Assembly (NCBI GenBank): GCA_963422465.1 | Contig: OY730169.1 | Location: 3,844,001 to 3,908,000, forward strand | Direction of reading: 5' to 3' | Length of the DNA stretch: 64,000 nucleotides | Origin: Lichina pygmaea | Taxonomy: Eukaryota > Ascomycota > Lichinomycetes > Lichinales > Lichinaceae | In this document: one piece after another, positions 33,010-44,087 of the stretch | Position numbering within the stretch: the stretch's first letter is position 1 | Layout of the letters: every line of letters starts with the position of its first letter | Position numbers and translations under genes: made by a program | The notes under the pieces: generated by a model | Told to the model about the DNA's origin: nothing | The model's database searches: none | Seen by the model: the letters and a program-made list of their open reading frames with translations, nothing else

Positions 33010-35147
33010 CGCTGCGCTCGGGCTCGCAACCCTAGATGCTCTCACGGTAAGTTGTGGGCCGCTACCGATGTTGTCGGCGACATTCACTGCATTCTCGTAC
33101 TACAGCGGCAGTCGTCGTCCCCCGGGCCGGCCAGACCGTTTCTTTTTCTCGATTCTGCCCGAAATAAGCGCTTCGGACCAGAGGACCTGGCCTGTCTGGC
33201 GTCTGGCCTGCTGTCATCAGCCCCTCGTCGGACGTGCAGCAGACGGAGCCTTGCGAGGAGAAACAACGCCTCCGTCTCTCCCATTCGGCAGGGACGAGGC
33301 GCGGGCGTTTCATCTCCAGGGCGCGCCTCCTGGGGCTACAGCCAGACGCTGGTGCCGAGCGGGTACCGACCGTCGGCCCGACCGTCACCCAACCGTCACC
33401 CAACCGTATACCGGCTGCCTGCACGACCAGGCATCCACGGTCCAGAGATGGCTCGGCCATCTCTCTGCCACGCGCACGCCTGGTCAGATCCGCCATGTCG
33501 TCCCGATGGCTCTTTCGGCTCAGCCTCTGACGTGAAGCTGAGCAGGCTCACCCGTCAAGCGACGGGCGTCGTTGCGCTTGTCCTGGACAGGGTCGCCTTC
33601 GGCCCTCCGACCCTGAATGCTGCATGTAGACCTACTGTACGGAGTACTACTGTACGTACAGTGGTGGATGTGGCTTTATTCCTGGGGGTGGCCCATGCGT
33701 GCGTGATCGACGAGTCCTGATCCGTGAGCCGTTGAGATGCTCTCAAAAGTCTTGTGCTCTTCGGGCCTACCGGTCGGGTTCTGCGCAGCGACAGAGTACC
33801 GTACAGTTCCCACCGCATGCCCAGACAAGATTCCGCCAAAGACACCGTCGTCGCTTGGTCCACGAAGAATCGCTATTTTGAGGTCGGCCCTCAGGGGTAT
33901 GATCCGGTGCTTCAGAACGTCGTCCTGATCCACCGCCTGCTTGTGCCCGCAGCGCTGCATGCAACCGTGGCTTGGCTTGTTGGGTCTGGTGTTCTTCGCT
34001 TGTTTCCTGCAAGGCACAGCTCTCTGATGGGCGGTGGGGTGACACACGGAGACCGATGGTGGATCCGGGCGCCCTATTCTGAAGTGTTCAGGGGCACTCC
34101 AGCTGGGGCCGGGCCATCAGCCCTGTTCCGATGTATGCACGGAACAGCTCCCGCTTGGTCGAACGTCATTCGCTAAGCTGCACTGCACGATGGCTTAGGG
34201 CCAGGTCTCAATATAGAAATGTGCTCGCCACCTCCGTCGTCACGTTCTGCTGCGGTGCCCTTGGTCGTATGGATATGCCGGGCCTACGTACCTACGTACG
34301 CTCGCACGGTACTTCGTACGTTACGTACATACAACACTCTTTGGTGGTGGGGGTGCTCGTCCAAGCCCATCGGGCCGATGCACATCCGCCGCGGACCGGC
34401 ATCCGACTTCTCGGACGACGTGAGAGTCGACAACTTCAGCTACGTTCATACCGAGAAGACACGCATGGCAGTCGACTCACTTGACCGGCTGCATCTGCCG
34501 AGCCTGTCCTGCTTTGTACGTAGGAGCCTGTCGGCAACGACAATCGGCCCCTTGCCAAGGCGGTTTGACGGCGCCGCGGATGTGTCTTGGTCAGCTGTTC
34601 GACATCGATGAGTGATCCGGTTGAGCCGTCCGTATCACGTGACGTATGGGCCATCCCCTGCTGGTCACGTGCCGTCTCAACCCGACGCTAGCCTGTTTGA
34701 GCTTATCGGAATGTTGGAGTCTATAGGTACGAGTACTCCGGGCAAAGGAAGGTTGTCGGTGGCTGTCGGGTGTCGACTCTACCACCAGTGCTGGGGACTA
34801 TGATCTTCACAGAAAGGACATGACTGTACGAACGACCGTCGTATATGACAGAGCAGACTCCCCCTACGGTACCGGTACCGGTACCGTATAGGATGAACGG
34901 TCGGGTTTGGAGGATGAACCGCATATACCCTGTACCGATATATACACCGATATATACCATTGTACATATTGGACCTCTCTTGTCTACCTTATACCCAGCT
35001 CCTACTGCCACTGCCACTGCCACGCGTCTCGTCGTCTCGTGCGTCGCCTCCTCATCTCAAGATGCGAATGTCGAGAGTACTGTACTGTACGGTACGGTAC
35101 ATCTCCAACGACGCCTTGGTTCGTAGCAGTTCGAGGATATCTTCAGC
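32156..35147. other. Intergenic upstream of the MAPKK gene
   Basis: The first few hundred bases should hold the MAPKK promoter, with G12 at 32247-32258 and a gac/gat repeat. A pure (GTC)17 tract lies at 32959-33009. GTAC-rich clusters occur at 33640-33665, 34280-34330, 34866-34890 (three ggtacc units) and 35078-35105. A short 'cgtcacccaac' repeat lies at 33382-33405. Long open frames exist but have no recognisable domain and look like GC-rich chance frames. Confidence 0.55.
32959..33009. repeat. (GTC)17 microsatellite
   Basis: Seventeen uninterrupted GTC units about 0.8 kb upstream of the MAPKK start codon. The tract is not assigned to a gene. Confidence 0.95.
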
Positions 35148-35348
35148 ATGCGGAACATGCTTCTGGCACCCGTCATGTTTCTCGCGGCAGCTGTGATGCC
35201 TGCTGTTGCCCAGGCTGCCCCACAAGACACACCACCGCTACCGTGGAACGATGCGCCCAATGGACAGCAGGAGTCCTTCCAGAGCAACAGTGATGGTAGC
35301 GTTCGTGACGACGGCAAAGTCGTGCTGCGCATTGGTCTGATAAGCTAG
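35148..35348 (+). CDS. Candidate small secreted protein (66 aa)
   Basis: An ATG-started frame with a plausible signal peptide: a short Arg/Asn start, then a hydrophobic core LLAPVMFLAAAVMPAVAQA ending in an Ala-x-Ala cleavage site. It is followed by about 43 mature residues that are polar, Asp/Gln/Ser-rich and lack Cys. I recognise no family. It lies alone in a gene-poor, GTAC-rich stretch. It may be a short secreted or effector-like protein, the first exon of a longer gene, or chance; no downstream donor is obvious. Confidence 0.4.
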   Translation: MRNMLLAPVMFLAAAVMPAVAQAAPQDTPPLPWNDAPNGQQESFQSNSDGSVRDDGKVVLRIGLIS

Positions 35349-37306
35349 CGATTGGCTATGGGGTCTTGGTCACCTTTCTGATGCTGGCTTGTTGGGAGTA
35401 TGGAAGCGCGGCAGACTACCTAGAAGACCGTCTCTTGCGGCTAGTGAGTTTGAGTTTCCCATCCTTCCTCTTTCCGTTCTCTTGCTTCTCGATCGGTACG
35501 GTAGTTGTCCCTTGCCACGGCGACAAGAGAACCGCTCTTTCCCGAACGGGAAAACACGGCTGACGAAGATATCAAGCCTACGGATCACTAGTGGGAGGCC
35601 CATGTCGGTGAACGTTTCCGCGAACAGGCAACGTCCGAGGGACGGTGTTGATTCTGGTGGCAAAAGTCGATACAGATGGCGAAGGGAAAACCGAACGAGG
35701 TCAACGAGGACACGCCGTCAGAGGGCAGTAACGCGAGAACGGGAGCCCAGGGATGGACCCATGGCTTTCAGTTGCCGAGACTGGACATCCTGGGCGATCT
35801 CGGCGGGACGCTGAAAGGGGCGTTCCGCCACCCGCCCGGCCGTGGGGGCGTACCTGGCAGGCCGGGCATGGGGTCCAGACAAGTCTTTCGTATGGGACGA
35901 TGAGCGCGTACCCTCGGGCGAACGTTTGCTGCAGCCTTTCTTGTCCATCCAAATTTTCTCTCGAAAATGTCTCTCGACCAAGTTCTTCTCTCACTCTGAG
36001 ATGTTTCCTTCGCCCGTTTTGAATCAGAGCCTGGTAAGACAACCGGGCAAGACAGCCGGGCAAGACAAACAGGCACGACAACCAAGCAAGACAAACAAGC
36101 ACAGTGAGGTAGCGCGTTATAATTCCAGCCAAGTCCACCACTCGAGCAAGATACCAGAGATGACTTTCACCCTGATCCTCTTCATTCTTGACGAGTCTCA
36201 TGCATGAGAACCTCCCTTGTTTTTCTCCCCCTACCCCCCTTCACAGAAGCCTGCGAGAGATAAGAGACGTGAGTGCGGTGAGTTATGAATCAAAGCAACG
36301 CTTCGTGACTGGCAAAAGATGGGTGGGTTGTAACGTGTGTCATTCCATACTTGTCCCTCTGACTTGTCCCGCAGACTAGTCCCTCAAACATATTTACAGC
36401 ATCGAGTCAGCATCAGAAGCCGGCAGAAGCTGGCACACAGCACTACAGTACGTAGAAGCAGGTACGGTATGGCGCCGGGCAGAAGTTGAAGCAGTGACGG
36501 AAGTAGGAGCGGTCACGGAAGTAGGGGGGGGGGGGGGGGTAGACACAGGAATCAGGAGTCGGTACAGAAGCAGGGAGTAGGAAAAAGATAGGGAGAGACT
36601 GGAGTAGGATAGTTAAAACAAGAGGACCGAATAGGTAGTAGCAACCAACGAACAGACCCAGCAAGAAAAGAGTGGAGGGTAGCGGGACGAGGAGACGTCG
36701 CAACAGGATTGGAGCAAGCGTGACGACAAGACTGGAGCAGGCGTGACGACAAGACTGGAGCAGGCCTGACGAGATGACTGGAGCGGCATCGCAAGACGAC
36801 TGGAGCGGCATGACAAGAGGACTAGACCAGCATTAGGTGCAGGCACAGCAAAGAGACTGGGGGTAGGAGCAGGTACCACAAGAACACTGGGGCAGCACCA
36901 GCGAACTGGGAGCAGCACTAGAGACTGGAGCAGTATTAAAGACCGGAGCAGCATTGGAGATTGGAGCAGCGCCAGCGATTGGAGCAGCACTAGAGACTGG
37001 AGACTGGAGCGGTGCTTGGAGCAGACGTAGCATAGAGCATACAGCCGCGGGGCTTTTGCCCCCTCCTTCCACCTCGAGAAGCAAGTGCCGCGAGAAGCAA
37101 GAGCCGCGAGACTACTCCGCGAACCCCCATAGTCGAGCGTGCTTCTCAGAAATCTCTCGCACGCCATTGATATGTCACGATGGCATATGACGTCTCGACA
37201 TGACGTCTCGACATGACACGATGGCATACAACGTCTTGATATGATGTCATTTCATATATCGTCTGAAGTGGCACAATATCATATGCCGTCTTGATACGAC
37301 GTTCTA
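35349..37306. other. Repeat-bearing intergenic region
   Basis: No supportable gene. It contains short tandem arrays: 'caagaca' units at about 36035-36105, units of about 23 bp around 'gactggagcaggcgtgacga' at 36706-36825, 'gagcagcactagagactg' units at 36908-37020, and a gacgtctcgacat-type array at 37180-37300 abutting the sideroflexin stop. A G16 tract lies at 36524-36539. Confidence 0.6.
36700..37025. repeat. Two adjacent minisatellites sharing a 'gactggagc' core
   Basis: The left array has units of about 23 bp (gactggagcaggcgtgacga...). The right array has units of about 18 bp (gagcagcactagagactg). Both share the core 'actggagc', suggesting divergence from one ancestral unit. Confidence 0.75.
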
Positions 37307-38683
37307 TCAGATGCCCCTGTTGAACTCCACCTCGTCGACCCGGCTGTGTTCGGTCCAGAAGCGCTGCTCGAGCCTGCGCGTGCTGACCCGTTGTCTCTGC
37401 GGGAAGGCGGCGAGGGCGAGAGGCAGCGCGAAGACGGACGTCGTGAGGATGAGACCTGTCGTCGACAAAAAAAAAAAGTCTTTTTTCAGCCGCGTCAAAG
37501 AAATCATAAGAGACATGGGAAAAGAAAACCCAAAATCAATCCAAGAATTGAAGGCAGGAAAGGACCGCACCGAGATTCACTGGCAGTGTCAAGCTCGGCC
37601 TGCGCTTGAGCCAGCCCGTCCGTTGCAGCCGGAAGAGCACCAACGGCGGGATCACCATGATCGGGGTCGCGTTCAGGACGCGGCTCAGCGCCGTCTCGCC
37701 GACGGCCAACGTCGCCGCGCGTCTGCTCTTCCCGAGGCTCGTCGTGCCGGCGACCTGGCCGCTCTCCTCCTGGCCCTCGCCCTCGCCATCGCCCTCGGAT
37801 GGCCGGACACGGGCCACGACGGGGTAGACGTCGATGCCCTCGCGGATCTCGTCGCTCCTCATCAAGAACACGTTGAGGGCGCTGGCCGACGCGACGGCCG
37901 CGAACGGAACCAGCCTCGCGAGCACGAGCCGCGCACCGGGCGAGACCCTCTTCAGCCGTGGCACGACGGCGCCGAGCCCGACGGCGACGGAGCACGACGC
38001 CGTGACGGCCAGCAGGTACGATCTGACCACGCTCGAGGTCGACAGGGACGTGGACTTGTTGGCGTTGGCGCTGTTTATCGCGACGTTGAGCGACTGGTTC
38101 GCGATCTGCCACAGCAGCGTGCCGGCAGTCTAGCCTGAGCGTGTCAGCGACCGTCTCGGGTCCGGTCTCGTCAGGCGCAACACGTACGCCGAGCCCGGGT
38201 GTCAACATGCCGGCCGTGACCACGAGGTTGGACAAGACGAAGCACGACATGCGAAAGGGCAGGAAGACGGGCTTCCCGGTATCTGCGCTCACGGGGGGGG
38301 GGGGAAGGTCTAAACGCGCCGCTCTCGACAGCCGGATCACGGACGTTCGGTACCGGGATGCAAGGTGGAATCGACCACCTTCTTGGCCCGCCACAGCTCG
38401 GGCGTCATCGAGCGAATCTCTCCGGCCTCGTATCGCGCGAGCAGGGACGTGGCATCTTCCAGGGCCGCTCGTCGGACGAAGAGGGTCCTACTGCGCGTCA
38501 GACACGTGTACGCTCGTGGAGTGTTCTGGCACGCTGGCATCGAGGCAGCGGCAAGCCGAGCGCCTGCGCTGCCACTCACCGCGGGTCTGATATGTCGGCG
38601 GCGTGCCTGACCCGGCCCCGGTAGGTGCTCAGGTCGTATCTCGACGCGGGCGGCTCGCGGCCAGTGGGCGAGGAAGCTGACAT
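37307..38683 (-). CDS. FSF1: Sideroflexin family mitochondrial transporter (5 exons, 346 aa)
   Basis: An inner-mitochondrial-membrane carrier of the sideroflexin (SFXN/Fsf1) family. Animal members import serine for one-carbon metabolism; the fungal substrate is less certain. Exons 38683-38580, 38487-38354, 38282-38188, 38129-37571 and 37455-37307 join in frame. Family landmarks are 'RYDLSTYRGRVRHAADISDP' at the N-terminus, 'MTPELWRAKKVVDSTLHPDT', 'GKPVFLPFRMSCFVLSNLVV', 'NQSLNVAIN' (residues 122-130), 'FLMRSDEIREGIDV', and a C-terminal hydrophobic segment 'SVFALPLALAAFPQ'. A Gly/Glu-rich insertion (GDGEGEGQEESG) lies in a loop. Exon 2 has tandem acceptors (cagtag) that would add or omit one Arg. 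Intron 2 contains a G12 run and intron 4 an 11-nt poly-T acceptor tract on the sense strand. The symbol follows the yeast homologue. Confidence 0.92.
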
Positions 38684-39407
38684 CTGATATGCGGCCTCGG
38701 TCGGCAAGACGAATCGCTGGCGGTTGTTTGGGCCGACGGAGGCTGGGGAGGCCAATGGTTTCTGTGATGTCTGACCCGCCGAACGACCGTCCGCTGTCCG
38801 CTGTCCGCTGTCCGCTGTCGTCCGGGCCCCAGGCAGAGTCCGTTGCGTGCGGCAGTACGAGTGGTACCATACGAAGTAGCTTGACTTCTGACAAGAGCCC
38901 TCGATCGAGAGGCGTTATTCAAAGGTCATGAGCTGCGCCTACCATGCAGGGCGTATTTCGTCCTCAGGCGCCTCAGCGTCGGTCTGAATTCTACGTACGT
39001 GTTCCGCCACGCGTCGAAAGGGTTCTTGAAAAATCTGGGGACACGCATTGGAAGGCTCATGTTGTTCAGTCTTCGATGGACGGTCAGTCGTGTAAGCTGT
39101 CGGCCGCTTCAAAGACTACAGAAGACCACACCACTCGCGCTCGTAGATCGGCACTCCACCGTTGGGATAAGAGACATGTGCAACTCCTTGATTATGATTA
39201 TCTTGCGGCGGCAGCTCGGAGTACAGAGCAAACCTGCGACGAAAGAGAAAAACCAGACATGACGTTTGACCACGTAATCGAGGAGGGCGAACGCTGAGAC
39301 CGTAAAGAGAAATCTCGACCCGATCATTCCGACCCAGTCGCTGCTAGCCACGGCGAACACCGTCGTCACAATCGCTGGCGACCGGCTGCGAGCGCATCGG
39401 ATCAGAT
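38684..39407. other. Intergenic between the sideroflexin and GPI-protein genes
   Basis: Sideroflexin promoter side, with about four 'gtccgctgtc' direct repeats at 38789-38822, then the 3' flank of the GPI-protein gene. No gene is seen. Confidence 0.6.
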
Positions 39408-40570
39408 CTATGCGAAGAGCACGGCAGCGAGGGCGAGGACACCCGCGAGGGCGGACGAGCCGACCAGAGTGCTGGCAGCACCCTCGAAGACGGGCAGGTC
39501 GCCACCGGTCGGGCTCGTCGAGTTGTCGGGCGGCGAGACGACGCCGGTGCCGACCTCGCCGGTCGTTTCGGGCTGAACGGGGCTGACCTCGGTGCTGTCG
39601 GACATCATCAGATAACAGCGCGAGCATTCGTCGTCAGGGCAACTCACAGCGAGGCATCCGGAGCGTCGGTCTCGACGACAACGTCCGTCTCGGTAGACTC
39701 GACGAGGATCTCGGTGGTCAGGGTCGTCGGCTCGTCGGTCTCAACGGTGTCGAGGGTCGAGGTGAAGGCGGTGACGGTCGACTCCTCGTCCGTCTCGGGG
39801 ACATCGGTCTCGCTCGGCACGTCGGTCTCGGCTGGGACATCGGTCACGACGGCATCAGTGTCGACTGGGACATCGGTGCCGACTGGGACATCGGTGCCGA
39901 CTGGGACATCGGTGCCGACTGGGACATCGGTGCCGACTGGGACATCGGTGCCGACTGGGACGTCGGTCTCGACTGGGACATCGGTCACGACAGCATCGGT
40001 GTCGACCGGGACGTCGGTGCCGACCGGGACGTCGGTCTCGACTGGGACATCGGTCACGACAGCATCGGTGTCGACCGGGACATCAGTGTCGACTGGGACA
40101 TCGGTGCCGACTGGGACGTCGGTCTCGACTGGGACATCGGTCACGACATCATCGGTGTCGACCGGGACGTCAGTGCCGACTGGCACGTCAGTGTCGACCG
40201 GGACATCGGTCACGACCGGCACGTCGGTCTCGACCTCAGACACGGGGCAGACGGTGGTCGAGACCGCGACGGTGTGGGTCTCGACGATGGTCGACTTGGA
40301 CGGGCAGACGGTCACGGTCGGGCCGCAGCTGGTGATGGTGACCTCCTCGGTGGTGAAGATGGTCGAGGTGGTGTACTCCGGAGCCGAGCTCGGGTGCTCT
40401 TCGACCGGGGCAGCGGTCGTGGGCTCGGCGTCGTGGTCATTCTCGGCCATGTAGGCTGTCGGGACAGTCAGCCTCCCGCAGCGACGCGCCTCGGGGAAAC
40501 GGGGTCAGGCCTTACCCGGAGAGGCAACGGCAGCGCCGGCCAGGAGAGCGGAGGCGATGATGAAACGCAT
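39408..40570 (-). CDS. GPI-anchored tandem-repeat cell-wall protein (3 exons, 349 aa)
   Basis: Exons 40570-40516, 40455-39648 and 39594-39408 (introns 60 and 53 nt) join in frame. The N-terminus is a signal peptide (MRFIIASALLAGAAVASPG). A Thr/Glu-rich region with a 'TVCPS...TTVCPVS' Cys pair follows, typical of fungal wall mannoproteins. Next come about 25 copies of a six-residue unit (T/V)DVPV(G/D/E), arranged in higher-order blocks with 'AVVTDVPVETDVPV'. The C-terminus has a spacer, small residues and the hydrophobic tail 'STLVGSSALAGVLALAAVLFA', a GPI-attachment signal with the likely omega site near the Gly-Ala-Ala before it. It should be a surface adhesin or structural protein with heavy O-glycosylation; no binding domain is seen. 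Confidence 0.85.
39840..40215. repeat. Intragenic 18-bp tandem repeat array
   Basis: The unit is near 'gactgggacatcggtgcc' (six codons), with a longer period created by 'cacgacagcatcggtgtc' inserts. All copies keep the reading frame of the GPI-anchored protein. Confidence 0.9.
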
Positions 40571-40830
40571 CTTGGAGTACGCTGGTATGTCTTGTTCGTC
40601 GGTTTGGAAGGGGGCAAGGAGGAGCGGATGAGCTTTATTAAAGAGTGATACTAGTTGGAATAGATCGAGCACACAAAAGAGTGGAAGACCGAAGTCGGAG
40701 AGTGTTTGGCAAATGCAGCTTGCGTAGAGGGATGAGGGGAGAAGAAGGGGGGAGGGAGACGTCGGGGACGGAGTGCAGGGATTTTATAGCGCAGGGGGGG
40801 GGGGGGGGGGGGCGCACTCCACACCGCTCC

Positions 40831-40864
<34 letters not shown>

Positions 40865-43291
40865 TTCCTCCCATACATGCGCAGTGCGCGCCGCGGTAAC
40901 ACACTCATCGCAAACGAGAAGATCAAAATCAAAGCAAATCACAGGCGCCGACGAACCGAGAGACCGACCTAGACGCGGATGGAGATTAGGAGATAGGAGG
41001 ATTCGCAGGAGCCGTTTCCCGCTCTCGGCCTGTCCTCGACCGTTTCGTGCCTGTCGTGCCTGGTCGTGGCGCTTCGTCGACGTTCGGCAGAGCATGGCAC
41101 TGCATCGCCCTAACAGAAGGTTGGAGAAAAGAAACATCGCCGACGGTGGGGCCAACCAGAGCGGCAGCGGAGGAAAAAAAACGCTCAAGGTCGAGGATTA
41201 ACCTTGAGCGAGATATGCGCGAGCGTCGGATCGTGGACGAATTGGAAGCTCGGCCGGCGTGGCTCGACGGTCGGTTCAAGATTGGTCTCGACGGAGCCGA
41301 CAGTGGAGGTCAGAGCTCCGGCTGTCCATGCAGGTACGGGGATGCTAATTTACCGTCGGTGTGCAGCCAATGATGCAGCGATGCCCAGGCTCGGTTAGAG
41401 CGTACGAGGCGTACGCAAGTACCGAAGGAATGCCTACTGTACAGTATCTCGTGCGCTGGCACGTCGTACCGCCGTTGGCTCGATAATTGTCATGTCCGGG
41501 GCTGATGCTGTCCACCACACCCCCAAACGGTGCTCTTCTCCGTCGCCCTGGCTGTTTGCTTCTTGCGCGCTTTCCTCTCCCTTTCCGTTTCTTCGCCTCT
41601 GAAACCACGTCGGTCGACGAGAGAACTTGGCCGGGTCGGCGTCGTCGGCCAATCGGTGGAGCACGCGACGGCGAGCTCACGTGACCGGCTGTCGTGCCCG
41701 GAGCCGGTCAGGGCCCCGGACCCGTGCCCACTGTGCCGCCGTGTCCGCTTCCTGTATTGTACATACGTACTCACGTACCCATGTACGTGACGTATCACGT
41801 ACAGTACGTGTACGACGCCCCAGCACTTGGACAAGGTTGATCTGCGCGCCATCGAATAGCGGCGAGAAGGACCTCGGAAGTCGTCGTCTGGCGCGCAGCA
41901 ACGGTCATACGACGTCGAGGATCAATATCGATTTCCTTTCGAGGTTGAGCAGAACGGATGGGATTGGCCCGGTCTTTGGATTGACGTACGGTCCTCACGT
42001 CAGCCCTGAGATCCAGGACTCGTACTTCCGTACGATACGTAGGAGCTCGGTAGTCCTCTATCGGAGTTGCTTGCTTCTATTTTTAGGCCTTCGAGCCTTG
42101 CCCACCTAGCGCGCCGCAATCTCGATACAGCACTGTGCTGTCGGGAGCTACGGCACATACGAGATGCGGAGTACGGTACGTATGTACAGCATCTCGTAAC
42201 TTCGTACGTACTGTACGTACAGACCTACGAGTGCTCGTACGGCCGTAAAGAGGCCTGAGAGGGTCGGTGCCGCTGTGGCTGTCTCTTTTCCCGAACCTCC
42301 AGCTTGCGACGTTCGACCCACGGCACATTTGAACAAGTGTTCCTCCCACCCGTGCGATCCAGCCGAGCCCGAGCATCCATCTCGGTCCTTTGTTTCGATA
42401 GTATCGATCCGGCGACATCTATCGACCCCAAAACCTGGTCGTTGTCTGTATTGCTATTTTAGAAGCTGTCAGGCCGGGCTGTGTTGCCGTTGAGCGGTCC
42501 GACGTGAAACATCTTGGTTCTTGCTTCCACGATCTGACATCTGCGGTCAGGCGGCGTACAGTATCCTGTGTCCTCCACGTCAGATGTCCCGGGAGAATCT
42601 TCTCCGAGACGGCGTTGCACGGTGGCCGTCACTCTGTTTGACGAAGAGCCGCTTGACGATCCTCTCGCCAGGACGAGATGGCCTTATCGCGACAAGAATT
42701 GCAGTGACTCGGCCGACGGAGGCGGTCCGAGGTTTGCTCTGATTAGCGGACTGGCTGGACCGCTGTACTTGAAACAGTCAATATCCCATCCCCCCCCTGA
42801 GCCATTCACCAACCTTCGATCTCCGTACTCCAGCCGGGCACGCTAGGCGCGCCAGGATCGGGGAGTTTGAGTCAACCCTCCATCCCGAGTGACTGCGGTT
42901 TTGAGTTGGTGCTGGGCTAGTGCGTAAAAGTGGAGTCGTCGGATCAACTCCAACTCGCAGACTCCGACTCTCTTGGGTGGCTTTCCCGCCGGTATGAACG
43001 AAAGCGTGGTGGTTTCAAAGACGTTCTTCAATCTTGCTCCTGGGCTGCCTTCTCAACCGGGATCGATCCAGCTCGCTGTGACAACGAGATGTCCTGCCCC
43101 AATTGATTGAAGCCGTACGTCTGTACTGTACGTAGAACTCTCGGTCGATCGTTCTTGTCACTGTGGTATTTGTCCATGGCACAAGTTGATGTAGGTCAGA
43201 TTGGAGCTGGTTGTACTGTTGCTTGACAGCAAGCCTTCTGGACTGGTTGATCATCTAGCTGTCTTGCTGGTAGAGAACCCGGGTTTGTTCC
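40571..43291. other. Gene-poor region with poly(G)/poly(C) and GTAC clusters
   Basis: The promoter side of the GPI-protein gene carries G19 (40794-40812) followed 21 bp later by C31 (40834-40864). GTAC-rich clusters lie at 41757-41815, 42010-42035, 42160-42245 and 43100-43135. No gene could be supported. Confidence 0.55.
40834..40864. repeat. Poly(C) tract, 31 bp
   Basis: A pure C run preceded 21 bp earlier by a 19-bp G run (40794-40812) on the same strand, giving a potential long G:C hairpin or quadruplex/i-motif pair. Confidence 0.95.
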
Positions 43292-43527
43292 GATCAACAT
43301 TTTATTGTTTATTTCATTCTTACTCTGATTTGGCTGGTGAGCCATGCAGAACTTCTAGATACGTACTTGTTTTCTCAGAAAACCTTTGAAGGAATAAAAA
43401 CCGAGACTTGGGTAAGACTAGGGAATTATCTGAGGGAATATGTAGTGTCTGAAGGAAAGAAAAATCATGGAGATGATGGGTTTTCTGATAAGAGGTGGTG
43501 TGCTAAGTTGAACTGGTTCTGATCAAC
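43292..43527 (-). mobile_element. Tail fragment of the AT-rich LINE, inverted, with probable 7-bp target duplication
   Basis: The body (43299-43520), read on the minus strand, matches the last 245 bp or so of the LINE at 19.5-20.2 kb. It runs from 'gaaccagttcaac' to the A/T-rich tail, including counterparts of 'aaggttttct' and 'tagaagttctgcatgg'. 'gatcaac' occurs at both ends (43292-43298 and 43521-43527), consistent with target-site duplication. It is heavily 5'-truncated and non-coding. Confidence 0.75.
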
Positions 43528-44087
43528 GTAGAACCAAGACTGTTGCTACTGTTTGGCACAACTACCAAGGCAACCAGTCCGTCAAGAGAGGGGGAGAAGT
43601 CTGTCTGTTAAGGCTTTTTCAGACCAGGACCCCTATCTAGCTGACCAATGCCGCTGACTAACACAGGTAGCCCCTGGCTCTGCCTAGGGCTGTAACAAGA
43701 ACTGGGGAAGAACACTGTGGCAGAGGTGTTGTAAGATGAGTAGTGTGCAGCACAAGACTTGTTATGTGGTCTGCTTTGGTATGGTACGAACAAGCCCATT
43801 TGGCACTGAACATACAGTACAGTACGTACAGTAGAAGGACTCTAGCCCTAACCTAGCCGTAGTCTTACTACAAGATAGTCAGGATACAAGACCCTGCCCA
43901 CCACCTGTTGCCTGCTACGTCGGCGCAGAGAATTCAAAGCAAAGGATGTCGAAGAGAGGGAGGAGAGAAGAACCCATCCGAGGTTCGGTCGAGAGCCCAC
44001 GGAAGAGCAATCACTTCGTCGCTCCATCGAAGCCCCACGAACTCCATAGCGCTCCCTCTGTGTCAAACATTAAGAAGACTCCTAGTA
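43528..44087. other. Intergenic
   Basis: Nothing recognised. A GTAC cluster lies at 43808-43835. Confidence 0.5.

Noticed and set aside
32818-33720. 300-codon plus-strand frame containing a Val run
   Set aside because: It translates the (GTC)17 microsatellite and GC-rich flanks. There is no domain, and overlapping frames are equally long.
37311-38138. 275-codon plus-strand frame over the sideroflexin gene
   Set aside because: It is antisense to a clear five-exon sideroflexin and rich in Arg/Gly/Ala, as expected for a shadow frame.
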